Shown one piece after another: positions 35,190 through 44,128 of a stretch of 64,000 nt of DNA (positions are counted from its first letter, which is position 1; each line of letters begins with the position of its first letter). The stretch is from assembly GCF_000203915.1 (NCBI RefSeq), contig NC_008390.1, positions 2,542,001 through 2,606,000 on the forward strand, in the 5' to 3' direction. This DNA comes from Burkholderia ambifaria AMMD. Its GTDB lineage: Bacteria; Pseudomonadota; Gammaproteobacteria; Burkholderiales; Burkholderiaceae. The notes under the pieces were generated by a model, which was not told the origin of the DNA, searched no databases, and saw nothing but the letters and a program-made list of their open reading frames with translations. A program made the position numbers and the translations under genes.

Positions 35190-35239
35190 CCGATTCCGGC
35201 AGTGAATCGGACGCTTACTTCAATTTAACGATCATTAAA
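35190..35239 (+). promoter_or_regulatory. Two dyads in the leader of the collagen-like lipoprotein gene
   Basis: CCGATTC and GAATCGG (35190-35196 and 35204-35210) form a perfect 7-bp inverted repeat with a 7-base gap, a typical operator shape. Fourteen bases later lies TTTAACGATCATTAAA (35224-35239), a near-palindrome in an AT-rich island. No regulator can be named. Elsewhere in the 458-bp gene-free stretch 35038-35495 I see only a GCGCCGC/GCGGCGC hairpin just after yggL. Confidence 0.45.
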
Positions 35240-35495
35240 AGACGGCTCGCGCAGACGGTCCTACCCTGATCGTACGAATCCGGTGATTTCCGGCACGATC
35301 GGCAAGCAAGACGAAAGAATGCAAACGACTCGTCCTGCAAGCGCTCCGGATTCCGACTCAGGCGAAGACGCGACACGGCGACAGGTCAATCAGGGAGACA
35401 ACAACGACGCGCGCGCCGCTTCACTTCCGCAGCGACCGCACGCCGGCGCACACGAAGGCCGCCTGATCCATTTCCATAATCGAGACGAGGAAGAC

Positions 35496-36665
35496 ATGAA
35501 CGCGCCCACCACCCATCAAGCAGGACTCCGAATGATCATGATCGCGGCAGGCGTTGCGGCGCTGATGTCGCTGGCCGCGTGCGGCGGCTCCGGCTCGCTG
35601 AGCAAGGGCACCGGCGGCTCCGGGTCGGGGTCCGGCGACACGACGGCGTCGACCGGCGGCACCGGCAACGGTACGAGCGGCACGTCGGCATCGACCGGCG
35701 GTACCGGCAGCACCGGCAGCACCGGCAACGGCGCGAGCGGCTCGTCGGCCAACGGCGTCGGCCAGACGCTCGCGGCGTCGAGCAACATCGTGACGGCCGG
35801 CGGCGGCGCCATCTCGGGCGTCGGCACGGCGATCGGGGCCCAAACGCTGCCGGGCACGAACCCCGCGACCACGCAGGGGCTCGGCGCGGTCGTGCAGGAT
35901 GTCGGCGCGGCCGTCACGACGCTCGGCACCGGCCTCGGCTCGGGCCTCGGCCAGCTCGGCGCGTCGTCGAATCCGGTCGGCACGACGGTCGCGAGCACGG
36001 GCGGCGTGGTCACGGATCTCGGCCAGGCCGTCGCCGCGACGGGCGGGGTCGTGTCGAGCCTGGGGGCCAGCGGTTCCGCACTGGCGCCGCTTGCGCCCGT
36101 CACGTCGCCCGTCGGCGGTGCGGTGACGATGCTCGGCAACACGATCGCGGGCGGCGGCGCGACGCTCGGCACGCAGCTGTCGACCGGCCCGGTCGCGCAA
36201 GTGACGGGCGCGGCCAGCTCGGCGATCACGCCGATCACGACGACGGTCGGCTCGCTCACGCAGACGGCCGCCGCCAGCACGCCGCTCGGCGCGCCGCTGA
36301 CGAACCTCGTCACGACCGTCGGCAACGGTGTCGCGAACGCCGGCACGACGATCGCGAAGACGGGCAACAATCCGGTCACGACCGGCGTCGGCAACGTCGT
36401 GACCGCGACCGGCAACACGGTCGCCACCGCAGGCACCGCGCTGCTGGGCGGCGGCGCGGCCGCGACGAATCCGCTCGCCCCGGTGACGGGGCTCCTGTCG
36501 ACCGGCGCACTCGGTGGCACGACGGGCGGCAGCAAACCGGCCGGCACGCTCACGTCGGCGGTCGGCGGCCTGACGGGCGGCAGCGGCACCGGCGTGCTGT
36601 CGAATACCGGCGGCGGCCTGCTCGCCCCGGTCACGACGACGCTGGGCACGCTGGTCAAAAAGTAA
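35496..36665 (+). CDS. Collagen-like, Gly/Thr/Ala-rich lipoprotein
   Basis: A 389-aa lipoprotein. The signal MIMIAAGVAALMSLAAC gives a lipobox with acylated Cys29. A Gly/Ser/Thr repeat region follows (residues about 30-85, e.g. STGGTGSTGSTGNGASG), then about 300 residues of degenerate repeats of the form TTVGNGVANAGTTIAKTG, which look like a beta-rich or coiled surface stalk. No enzymatic domain. Annotation pipelines name these proteins collagen-like triple helix repeat proteins; Burkholderia has several. The start ATG 35496 has a GAGGAAG ribosome-binding site. Probably outer-membrane or surface located; function unknown. Confidence 0.75.
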   Translation: MNAPTTHQAGLRMIMIAAGVAALMSLAACGGSGSLSKGTGGSGSGSGDTTASTGGTGNGTSGTSASTGGTGSTGSTGNGASGSSANGVGQTLAASSNIVTAGGGAISGVGTAIGAQTLPGTNPATTQGLGAVVQDVGAAVTTLGTGLGSGLGQLGASSNPVGTTVASTGGVVTDLGQAVAATGGVVSSLGASGSALAPLAPVTSPVGGAVTMLGNTIAGGGATLGTQLSTGPVAQVTGAASSAITPITTTVGSLTQTAAASTPLGAPLTNLVTTVGNGVANAGTTIAKTGNNPVTTGVGNVVTATGNTVATAGTALLGGGAAATNPLAPVTGLLSTGALGGTTGGSKPAGTLTSAVGGLTGGSGTGVLSNTGGGLLAPVTTTLGTLVKK

Positions 36666-36684
36666 CGTCACGCCGGCAGCCCCT

Positions 36685-36720
36685 GCGGCGCCCGTACCGT
36701 CGTCGACGGTCGGGCGCCGC
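36685..36720 (+). terminator. Long hairpin after the collagen-like gene
   Basis: GCGGCGCCCG pairs with CGGGCGCCGC, with an additional inner stem ACCGTC/GACGGT and one bulge, starting 20 bp past the stop. Very stable, but no T-tract follows. The rest of the 36666-36932 gap shows nothing further. Confidence 0.5.
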
Positions 36721-36932
36721 GTGCGTTATGGCCCCTTATGCGTCCGATGCCGCCCGCCCGGCAATCGATCGCTACCCTTTCCCCGCCATTGCGCGCCCGA
36801 TCCTGCGCAGAAATCGGTCCTGAAAGGAAGACACGTTAAACTCTCACCTCGCGAGGTGCGCCGCCCGCACCCGCCATCCATCGCCAGCCGCGCGCCTGCA
36901 GGCCCGGCCCCCGACCCATGGAGTGAGTGTCA

Positions 36933-37898
36933 ATGAGCGGCGGACTCCCGTTTCCCGCATCCCGAATGTCGTTCCCGTCCTCGACGGTCTTCCTGGTGCT
37001 CGCCGCCGCGCTGCTGTCCGGCTGCAGCTTGCTGCCGACCCAGAATCCGCCCGCGCCGATCAGCGAGGCGCTCATCGAGCCCGTCCGGGAAACCGCCGGC
37101 GAGCCGCTGACGATGCCGCCCGTGCCCGCGCCGACGCACCCGGAGGAACCGGAAGCGCCGAAAAAGCCGCACCGCGAGGTGCCGCGGCCGAAGCCGGTGC
37201 AACGTGCCGAACCGCCGGCCCCGCCGCCTCCGCCGCCGCCCCCGCTCGTCGCGACCCGCCCGCTCGACCGCACCCAGATCCATGCGCTGCTCGACAGCGA
37301 AGTCGCGCGCCGCAACGGCAAGGTGATCGGCCGCGCGGTCGACATGGTGATCGACACGAGCGGCAAGCCGCGCGAGATGATCGTCAACCTGCAGGGTTTC
37401 ATGGGCATCGGCGACCGCAAGGTCATCTTCCCGTGGAACGTGTTCCGCTTTACGCCGGGCGGCAAGCAGGAGCCGATCGTGCTCGACGTGCCGTCGGGCG
37501 ACCTGCCGCCTGCCGCGAGGCCCAAGGCCGTGCCGCTGTCGGGTTCGGCCGCGGCGTCGCCCGCCACGCGGCTGCCGCTGCTCGACAGCGACGTCGAGCG
37601 CCCGAACGGCACGAAGATCGGCCGCGTCGTCGACGTGCTGATCGACCGCGCCGCGCAGCCGCAGGCCGTCGTGCTCGACCTCGGCGGCCTCGTCAATACC
37701 GACCGCCGTTCGATCGCCGCGAGCTGGGGCGCGCTGCGCTTCGTCACGCGTGACAAGGCGCTGCGCCCGCAGCTCGACCTCAACGACGCACAGATCAAGG
37801 CGGCGCCGCCCTACGCGGCCGACAAGCCGATCGTCGCGGTCTACCCGCCCGTTGCCCCGGCACCGGCGCAGGCTTCCTCTGCGAGTGCGACCCGATGA
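36933..37898 (+). CDS. PRC-barrel domain lipoprotein
   Basis: A 321-aa protein. The signal peptide ends in LLSGC (lipidated Cys31). A Pro-rich linker of about 80 residues follows, including a run of ten prolines broken once by Ala. Then two PRC-barrel-like repeats: LLDSEVARRNGKVIGRAVDM and LLDSDVERPNGTKIGRVVDV, each followed by a beta-strand pair. PRC barrels are small domains in photosynthetic reaction centre H subunits and RimM. A linker of this type could span the periplasm. The stop overlaps the MFS gene start (ATGA), suggesting a joint function. Start ATG 36933 (a GTG lies 6 bp upstream). Confidence 0.75.
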   Translation: MSGGLPFPASRMSFPSSTVFLVLAAALLSGCSLLPTQNPPAPISEALIEPVRETAGEPLTMPPVPAPTHPEEPEAPKKPHREVPRPKPVQRAEPPAPPPPPPPPLVATRPLDRTQIHALLDSEVARRNGKVIGRAVDMVIDTSGKPREMIVNLQGFMGIGDRKVIFPWNVFRFTPGGKQEPIVLDVPSGDLPPAARPKAVPLSGSAAASPATRLPLLDSDVERPNGTKIGRVVDVLIDRAAQPQAVVLDLGGLVNTDRRSIAASWGALRFVTRDKALRPQLDLNDAQIKAAPPYAADKPIVAVYPPVAPAPAQASSASATR

Positions 37899-39154
37899 CG
37901 ATCAAGCATTCCGTCACCGTACGTAGTCTGCGGTCCCTCGACTGGCTCAACTTTTTCGTTGCAAACGTTCAAACCGGGTTCGGTCCGTTCATCGCGTCCT
38001 ACCTCGCGTCGCACAAGTGGACGCAGGGCGAGATCGGCATGGTGCTGTCGATCGGCACGATCAGCGCGATGGTCAGCCAGGTGCCGGGCGGCGCCGCCGT
38101 CGACGCGCTGAAGAACAAGAAAGGCGCGGCCGCCTGGGCGATCGTGGCCATCATCCTGTCCGCGGTGCTGCTCGCGTCGAGCCCGACGATCGTGCCGGTG
38201 ATCGCGGCCGAAGTGTTCCACGGCTTCGCGAGCTGCATGCTCGTGCCGGCGATGGCCGCGATCTCGTTCTCGCTGGTCGGTCGCGCCGATCTCGGCGACC
38301 GGCTCGGCCGCAACGCGCGCTGGGCGTCGATCGGCAGCGCGGTCGCGGCGGGCCTGATGGGGCTCACCGGCGAGTATTTCTCCGCGCGCGCGGTGTTCTG
38401 GCTGACCGCCGTGCTGGCCTTGCCCGCACTGTTCGCGCTCGCGATGATCCAGCCGACGCACGAAGTGATTCCGCAATCGTCGAAACCCGACGATGACGAC
38501 GAAGGCGAGCACCGCGAGACGCTGCTCGAGCTGCTGCGCGATCGCCGGATGCTGATCTTCGCGTCGTGCGTCGTGCTGTTCCACCTGTCGAACGCGGCGA
38601 TGCTCAACCTCGCGGCCGGCGAAGTCACGGCCGGGATGGGCGAGAACGTGCAGCTCGTGATCGCCGCGTGCATCATCGTGCCGCAGGCGATCGTCGCGAT
38701 GCTGTCGCCGTGGGTCGGCCGCTCGTCGCAACGCTGGGGTCGAAGGCCGATCCTGCTGCTCGGCTTCTCCGCGCTGCCGGTGCGCGCGCTGCTGTTCGCC
38801 GGCGTGAGCAGCCCGTACCTGCTCGTGCCGGTGCAGATGCTCGACGGCATCAGCGCGGCCGTGTTCGGCGTGATGCTGCCGCTGATCGCGGCCGACGTCG
38901 CGGGCGGCAAGGGCCGCTACAACCTGTGCATCGGGCTGTTCGGACTTGCGGCCGGCATCGGCGCGACGCTCAGCACGGCCGTGGCCGGCTATGTCGCCGA
39001 TCACTTCGGCAACACGACCAGTTTCTTCGGGCTGGCCGCGGCCGGCGCGCTCGCGGCGCTGCTGGTCTGGCTCGCGATGCCCGAAACGCGCGTCGACAAC
39101 GGCGACGTGACCGCCGGCGAGCCGGCCGACGCGTCGCCCGAACAGGCGCACTGA
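37895..39154 (+). CDS. MFS transporter
   Basis: A 419-aa major facilitator with 12 hydrophobic segments. Features: SLDWLNFFVANVQTGFGPFI in helix 1, the cytosolic loop with DALKNKKGAA after helix 2 and GRADLGDRLGRNARWASIGS. A charged central loop (KPDDDDEGEHRE) separates the two halves. The sequence resembles drug:H+ or sugar-type exporters, but the substrate cannot be named. It is coupled to the PRC-barrel lipoprotein gene upstream and followed after 25 bp by a FUSC-type gene. Confidence 0.85.
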   Translation: MTIKHSVTVRSLRSLDWLNFFVANVQTGFGPFIASYLASHKWTQGEIGMVLSIGTISAMVSQVPGGAAVDALKNKKGAAAWAIVAIILSAVLLASSPTIVPVIAAEVFHGFASCMLVPAMAAISFSLVGRADLGDRLGRNARWASIGSAVAAGLMGLTGEYFSARAVFWLTAVLALPALFALAMIQPTHEVIPQSSKPDDDDEGEHRETLLELLRDRRMLIFASCVVLFHLSNAAMLNLAAGEVTAGMGENVQLVIAACIIVPQAIVAMLSPWVGRSSQRWGRRPILLLGFSALPVRALLFAGVSSPYLLVPVQMLDGISAAVFGVMLPLIAADVAGGKGRYNLCIGLFGLAAGIGATLSTAVAGYVADHFGNTTSFFGLAAAGALAALLVWLAMPETRVDNGDVTAGEPADASPEQAH

Positions 39155-39179
39155 CGCCCCCGCTTCCCGGCACGACACG

Positions 39180-39746
39180 ATGGATACGATCAGGACACTC
39201 AACGAAGCCCGCCAGCAGATCCAGCAGTCGATCTTCGATCTGTTCAAGGGGTTGACCTTCGGCGAACGGCTCACGCAGGGTGCGCTGATGGCGCTGCAGG
39301 CGGTGTGCGGCGCGTGCCTCGCGTACACGATCGGCCGCGCGCTGCACACCGAACAGGCCGTGTGGGCGGCGGTCACCGCGATCGCCGTCACGCAGCACAA
39401 CTACTCGGACACGATGTCGCTGTCGCGCGACCAGTTCATCGGCGCGATGATCGGCGGCCTGCTCGGCTTCGCGGGCGCGGCGCTCGGCGGCGACCGCCTC
39501 GTCGCCTATGCGCTCGCGGTCGCGCTCACGATCGTCAGCTGCTGGTGCCTGAACGTCGGCAGCGCGGCGCGGCTCGGCGGCGTGACCGCGACGATCGTGC
39601 TGCTGTTTCCGGGCAACGGCCCGCTATGGGATATTCCGCTGATGCGACTCGGGGAAGTGGCGCTCGGCACCGTGTGCGCGCTGGCCGTGTGCTGGGCGAT
39701 GTCGCTGATCGAGCGACGCTGGTTCCGCCGGGCGGCGGCAAAGTGA
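39180..39746 (+). CDS. FUSC family (aromatic acid exporter-like) membrane protein
   Basis: A 188-aa protein with an N-terminal amphipathic helix (QQIQQSIFDLFKGLTFGERL) and five or six membrane segments, containing the FUSC signature EQAVWAAVTAIAVTQHNYSDT. It is much shorter than full FUSC exporters of 600-700 aa and corresponds to only the first half. Such short forms are common in betaproteobacteria. It might export aromatic acids or related compounds, but no proof. It follows the MFS gene and converges with rcnB-like. Confidence 0.75.
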   Translation: MDTIRTLNEARQQIQQSIFDLFKGLTFGERLTQGALMALQAVCGACLAYTIGRALHTEQAVWAAVTAIAVTQHNYSDTMSLSRDQFIGAMIGGLLGFAGAALGGDRLVAYALAVALTIVSCWCLNVGSAARLGGVTATIVLLFPGNGPLWDIPLMRLGEVALGTVCALAVCWAMSLIERRWFRRAAAK

Positions 39747-39752
39747 CGCGGC

Positions 39753-39771
39753 GCCGGGCAACGCGCCCGGC
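39753..39771. terminator. Hairpin between convergent FUSC and RcnB-like genes
   Basis: GCCGGGC and GCCCGGC are perfectly complementary with a 5-base loop, in the 52-bp convergent gap. It probably acts in both directions, although no T-tract is present. Confidence 0.45.
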
Positions 39772-39798
39772 AGCCGGATGAACCATCGGAAAGAAACG

Positions 39799-40179
39799 TT
39801 ACGGACCGACCCGCAGCACGATGCCCGAACCGATCTGCACGAGCAGGTAGTCGCCACCGACGCCCACCCACTGATAGCCGCGCGGCGGCGCACTCAGGTG
39901 ATAGCCGCGCCAGTCCTCGACCACGTACTGGCGATCGCGGAATTCGCCGGGAAGCCGGTCGCCCTTGTGCCACTCGCGATGCGGCTGGTCGGCCCAGCGC
40001 GGCGGCACGTCGTCCTCGTGGCGCATCTGGCCGGGTGGCATGTGCTTCGGGCCATGCCCGCGGTGCATGCCATGATTGCCGTGGTTGTCGTCGTTGCCAT
40101 GACCCTGCGCCATGGCCGCGGGTGCCGCGAAACCCGCCACGATCAGCGCGGCCAGCATCGTCCCGTGCATCTTCTTCAT
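39799..40179 (-). CDS. RcnB family periplasmic protein
   Basis: A 126-aa protein with a signal peptide (LAALIVAGFAAPAAMA, then QGHGND) and the RcnB domain in its C-terminal half: YVVEDWRGYHLSAPPRGYQW, then GDYLLVQIGSGIVL. The N-terminal mature part is His/Gly/Asn-rich (HGNDDNHGNHGMHRGHG) and may bind metal. E. coli RcnB is needed with the RcnA pump for nickel/cobalt balance; no such pump is nearby, and most Burkholderia paralogues are uncharacterised. Start: ATG 40179 behind GGAGGGAAG. Confidence 0.82.
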   Translation of the reverse strand: MKKMHGTMLAALIVAGFAAPAAMAQGHGNDDNHGNHGMHRGHGPKHMPPGQMRHEDDVPPRWADQPHREWHKGDRLPGEFRDRQYVVEDWRGYHLSAPPRGYQWVGVGGDYLLVQIGSGIVLRVGP

Positions 40180-40275
40180 TGTTCTTCCCTCCGAGTTGTC
40201 ACGTCGAACCGGAAACAACGGTGCCTGCCCGATCAAGACTAGCACACCGGCATGACCCGGCGGCATGCCCCGGCG

Positions 40276-42057
40276 TCACGCCGCCTGCTGCTGGTACTGG
40301 ATCCGGTGGAGGTGCGCGTACAGCCCGCCGTGGCGCAGCAGTTCTTCGTGGCTGCCCTCTTCGACGATCTTGCCGGCTTCGAGCACGAGGATCCGGTCCG
40401 CACGCTCGATCGTCGACAGCCGGTGCGCGATCACGAGCGTCGTGCGCCCTTCCATCAGCCGCTCGAGCGCGGCCTGCACGTGGCGCTCGGACTCCGAATC
40501 GAGCGCGGAGGTCGCCTCGTCGAGGATCAGGATCGGCGCGTCCTTGTAGATCGCGCGCGCGATCGCGAGCCGCTGCCGCTGGCCGCCCGACAGACGCATC
40601 CCGTTGCCGCCGACCAGCGTGTCGAGCCCGTCGGGCATCGCGGCGACCGCGTCGGCAAGGTTCGCGGCCTCGAGTGCCGCCTGCACGCGCGCACGATCGG
40701 GCGTCTGGCCATACGCGACGTTCGCGGCGATCGTGTCGTTGAACAGCACGACGTCCTGGCTGACCATCGCCATCTGGCCGCGCAGCGCGTGCAGGTCGTA
40801 GTCGGCCACCGGCACGCCGTCGACCAGGATCGCGCCGCCCGTGGGGTCGAAGAAGCGCGGCAGCAGGTTCACGAGGGTCGTCTTGCCGCTGCCCGACGGC
40901 CCCGCGAGCGCGATCATCTCGCCCGGCGCGACCTTGAACGAAATGCGGTCGAGCGTCGGCCGCTCGGAGGCGCCGTAGTCGAACGACACGCCGCGGAATT
41001 CGATCTCGCCGCGCGCGTGCGGCAGCGCACGGCCGCCGCCCTGCGGCTCGCCCGGCTCGTCGATCAGCCCGAAGATCAGCTCGGCGGCCGTCATCCCGCG
41101 CTGCAGCGGCTGGTTCACGTCGATCAGGTGCTTGAGCGGCGAAATCACCAGCAGCATCGACGTGACGAACGCGACGAAGCCGCCGACCGTCGTCTGATCG
41201 TTGGTCGACTGCACGACCGCGATCGTGATCACGACCGCGAGCGCGATCGACGCGAGGAACTGCGTCAGCGGCTGCGCGAGGCCGCCCGAGATCGTCATGC
41301 GCATCGCGTAGCCGCGCAGGCGCTTGCTCATCGCGGTGAAGCGGTCCATCTCGTACGTCTCGCCGTTGTGCACCTTGACGACCTTGTAGCCGCCGACCGT
41401 CTCCTCGACGATGTACGACAGCTCGTTGGTCAGCGTCTGGTGCTCGCGGTTCAGGCGGCGCAGGCGGCGGTTGATCTTGCTGACGAGCCAGCCGATGCCC
41501 GGCAGGATCACCGCGACGATCAGCGTGAGCCGCCAGTTCAGGTAGAACAGGTAGCCGAGCAGGAACATCACCGTCAGCGAGTCGCGCACGAGCGTGACCA
41601 TCACGCCGGTCAGCACCGCGAGGATCTGGTTGACCTCGAACACGATCGCGTTGATCACCGTGCTCGCCGTCTCGCGCTGGAAGAACGACGCGCCCGTGTG
41701 CAGCATCCGCTGGAACATTTCGAGCCGCAGCTGCAGCAGGATGCGGTTCGATACGTAGTTGAGCAGGTAATTCGATGTGTACTGCGACACGCCGCGCACG
41801 AGCGCGAGGCCGATCACGGCCATCGGCACGTACCATTTCGCGCGATCGCTGCCGTGCGAGCCGAAGCCGTGGTCGAGCAGCGGCTTGAGCAGCGCCGGAA
41901 TCCCGGCTTCGGTGGCCGCGACGACGCCCATCGTGACGACGGCGAGCACCACGATGCCGATCAGCGGCCGGATGTACGGCCACAGGCGCTTGAGAACCGT
42001 GAACGGCGACGTGCCCGTGCCGTCCATCGGTTTGCGAAGAGTGTTCTGGGTTTCCAA
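40276..42057 (-). CDS. msbA: Lipid A export ATP-binding/permease protein MsbA
   Basis: A 593-aa half-transporter that flips lipid A-core across the inner membrane as a homodimer. The six-helix permease domain covers about residues 25-320; the ATPase domain has [16 protein letters not shown] (Walker A), the signature [14 protein letters not shown] and [12 protein letters not shown] (Walker B). The TTG start at 42057 is preferred because AAGAAGGA precedes it by 7 bases; an ATG 39 bp upstream lacks such a site. It is divergent from the LPS core glycosyltransferases, in keeping with its role. Confidence 0.93.
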   Translation of the reverse strand: METQNTLRKPMDGTGTSPFTVLKRLWPYIRPLIGIVVLAVVTMGVVAATEAGIPALLKPLLDHGFGSHGSDRAKWYVPMAVIGLALVRGVSQYTSNYLLNYVSNRILLQLRLEMFQRMLHTGASFFQRETASTVINAIVFEVNQILAVLTGVMVTLVRDSLTVMFLLGYLFYLNWRLTLIVAVILPGIGWLVSKINRRLRRLNREHQTLTNELSYIVEETVGGYKVVKVHNGETYEMDRFTAMSKRLRGYAMRMTISGGLAQPLTQFLASIALAVVITIAVVQSTNDQTTVGGFVAFVTSMLLVISPLKHLIDVNQPLQRGMTAAELIFGLIDEPGEPQGGGRALPHARGEIEFRGVSFDYGASERPTLDRISFKVAPGEMIALAGPSGSGKTTLVNLLPRFFDPTGGAILVDGVPVADYDLHALRGQMAMVSQDVVLFNDTIAANVAYGQTPDRARVQAALEAANLADAVAAMPDGLDTLVGGNGMRLSGGQRQRLAIARAIYKDAPILILDEATSALDSESERHVQAALERLMEGRTTLVIAHRLSTIERADRILVLEAGKIVEEGSHEELLRHGGLYAHLHRIQYQQQAA

Positions 42058-42144
42058 GGCAATCCTTCTTGAGCCGCGACGCGGCGCCCGGGGCATGGCT
42101 GCCCGGGATTCGCCCAGTCCGGCGGTTGCCGAAAAAGGCCCAAC

Positions 42145-42150
42145 ATTATA
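42145..42150 (-). promoter_or_regulatory. Candidate -10 box for msbA
   Basis: The minus strand reads TATAAT, 88 bp before the msbA TTG. The opposite-strand promoter for the waaE-like gene lies 59 bp away, making this a divergent control region. No -35 match. Confidence 0.4.
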
Positions 42151-42208
42151 GCTGTACCGCCCGCGCCGGCACGGCCGTTGCCGAAGCGGCCGCCGGCCGG
42201 TGCGCGGG

Positions 42209-42214
42209 TATACT
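42209..42214 (+). promoter_or_regulatory. Candidate -10 box for the waaE-like gene
   Basis: TATACT, 38 bp before the start codon at 42252; no good -35. The same hexamer occurs ahead of the O-antigen ligase-like gene (44034-44039). Confidence 0.35.
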
Positions 42215-42251
42215 GCCGCTCACCGTTTTCTCCGCCTTTTTCGACGATTTC

Positions 42252-43004
42252 ATGGCAGAACCCACCCTCGGCGTCGCCCTCATCGCCCTCAACGCGGCCG
42301 CGCGGCTCGCGCAGTGCCTCGACGCGCTGGCCTTCGCCGACGACGTCGTCGTGATCGACGGCGGCAGCACCGACGATACCGTCGCGATCGCTCGTGCACA
42401 TGGCGCGCGCGTGATCGTCGAGCGCGACTGGCCGGGCTTCGGCCCGCAGAAGAACCGCGCGCTCGCCGCGCTCGACACCGACTGGATCCTGTCGCTCGAC
42501 ACCGACGAGGTGGTCAGCCCCGAACTTGCGCAGTCGATCCGTGCGGCCATCCGCGCGCCGGCCGCGCAAGTCTACGCGCTCGACCGGCTGTCGAGCTTCT
42601 GCGGCCAGTGGATCCGCCACAGCGGCTGGTATCCGGACTGGGTGCCGCGCCTGTTCCGGCGCGGCGCCGCACGCTTCTCCGACGACCTGGTGCACGAGCG
42701 GCTCGTGTTCGACACGCCCGCGCAGCGGCTGGCGGGCAAGCTGATGCACTATTCATACGAGGATTTCGAAACCGTCGTGCGTAAGCTCGATGCGTATTCG
42801 ACGGCCGGCGCGCGCCAGCGCCGCGCGGCCGGCCAGCGCGGCGGCTTCGGCAAGGCGCTCGCGCGCGGCGCATGGGCGTTCGTGCGGACCTACGTGCTGC
42901 GGCGCGGATTTCTCGACGGACGCGCGGGCTTCATGATCGCCGTGTTCAACGCGGAAACGGTGTACTACCGGTTCCTGAAGCTCGGCCACGAGCCGGCCCG
43001 CTGA
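42252..43004 (+). CDS. waaE: LPS core glycosyltransferase, GT2 (WaaE/KdtX-like)
   Basis: A 250-aa GT2 enzyme. The N-terminal GT-A fold shows FADDVVVIDGGSTDDTVAIA, VIVERDWPGFGPQKNRAL and WILSLDTDEVVSPEL with the DxD metal motif; the C-terminal helical part has YYRFLKLGHE. This layout matches WaaE/KdtX, which adds beta-1,4-glucose to heptose I of the inner core. Burkholderia inner core carries such a glucose. The placement beside msbA and core genes supports this. Start: ATG 42252. Confidence 0.8.
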   Translation: MAEPTLGVALIALNAAARLAQCLDALAFADDVVVIDGGSTDDTVAIARAHGARVIVERDWPGFGPQKNRALAALDTDWILSLDTDEVVSPELAQSIRAAIRAPAAQVYALDRLSSFCGQWIRHSGWYPDWVPRLFRRGAARFSDDLVHERLVFDTPAQRLAGKLMHYSYEDFETVVRKLDAYSTAGARQRRAAGQRGGFGKALARGAWAFVRTYVLRRGFLDGRAGFMIAVFNAETVYYRFLKLGHEPAR

Positions 43005-43149
43005 GCGCGGGCCGCCCCGCCCCACCCCGACGCCGCCGGCATGCGGCCGGCCCGGCGTTACAATGCCGGGCTGCCCGCATGCGATGCGCGCCCCAAGCGC
43101 GGCGCCGCGCCACGCGCCGCCGACACGACGACCACCGAATCCGACCGCC

Positions 43150-43992
43150 ATGTTCTCCATCATCATCCCGACCTGGAACAACCTGCCGTACCTCAAGCTC
43201 GTCGTCGACAGCCTGCGCCGTCATTCGGCGTACGACCACCAGATCATCGTGCACGTGAACGACGGCTCGGACGGCACGCTCGACTGGGTGCGCGGCGAAG
43301 GCATCGAGCACACCGCGTCGCCGACCAACATCGGCATCTGCCACGCGGTGAATCTGGCCGCCGCGCGCGCGACCCGCGACTACGTCGTCTACATGAACGA
43401 CGACATGTACTGCTGCCCCGGCTGGGATGCGGCGCTCGTGCGGCGCATCGAGCAGATGCCGACCGACCTGTTCATGCTGTCCGGCACGATGGTCGAGCCG
43501 GTCGACACGCGCAACCCGTGCGTCGTCGTCAGTAATTTCGGCCGCGACGCCGAGCAGTTCGACGCGGCCGGCCTCGTCGCGGCCACGCCGCGGCTCGCGC
43601 GCGCGGACTGGCTCGGCTCGACCTGGCCGCCGACGCTCGTGCACCGCGACTGGTGGAACCGCATCGGCGGCTACAGCAGCGAGCTGTCGCCGGGGATGAG
43701 CAGCGACAACGACTTCTCGATGAAATTCTGGGACGCCGGCTGCCGGATCTTCCTCGGCGTCGGCGACAGCCTCGTCTATCACTTCCAGCAGAAGAGCACC
43801 GGCAAGATCGTCAAGAACGACGGCCGCCGCCAGTTCCTCAACAAATGGGGCATGACGCAGGCCACGTTCGACCGCTATTACCTGCATCGCGGCGAGCCGG
43901 CCGGCTCGCGTATCGCGCTCGACACGCCGACTGTCGACGGGCGCCTCAAGCGCGCGCTGCTGCGCTCGCGGATCAAGCGCGCGTTCAGCTGA
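43150..43992 (+). CDS. GT2 family glycosyltransferase
   Basis: A 280-aa GT-A-fold enzyme starting MFSIIIPTWNNLPYLKLVVD, with HVNDGSDGTLDWVRGEGI, the NxDD-type metal motif MNDDMY, and SSDNDFSMKFWDAG in the acceptor region. Probably acts in LPS core or O-antigen assembly like its neighbours; the sugar is not known. It lies 145 bp after the waaE-like gene; a TACAAT at 43059-43064 may be a separate -10. Start: ATG 43150. Confidence 0.82.
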   Translation: MFSIIIPTWNNLPYLKLVVDSLRRHSAYDHQIIVHVNDGSDGTLDWVRGEGIEHTASPTNIGICHAVNLAAARATRDYVVYMNDDMYCCPGWDAALVRRIEQMPTDLFMLSGTMVEPVDTRNPCVVVSNFGRDAEQFDAAGLVAATPRLARADWLGSTWPPTLVHRDWWNRIGGYSSELSPGMSSDNDFSMKFWDAGCRIFLGVGDSLVYHFQQKSTGKIVKNDGRRQFLNKWGMTQATFDRYYLHRGEPAGSRIALDTPTVDGRLKRALLRSRIKRAFS

Positions 43993-44033
43993 TCCGGCCC
44001 CGGAAACCTCGCGGAAACGCGCGCCGCTTCGCG

Positions 44034-44039
44034 TATACT
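44034..44039 (+). promoter_or_regulatory. Candidate -10 box for the O-antigen ligase-like gene
   Basis: TATACT, 90 bp before the ATG at 44129. No -35 at the normal distance. Confidence 0.35.
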
Positions 44040-44128
44040 GCGCGCTTCGTCCCGGGCACTGCCGCCGCGGGGCGCGCGGCGCGCAGCACGGTGCCCGCAT
44101 GCCGCATTCGTCCATTCGACAGGTTCCG

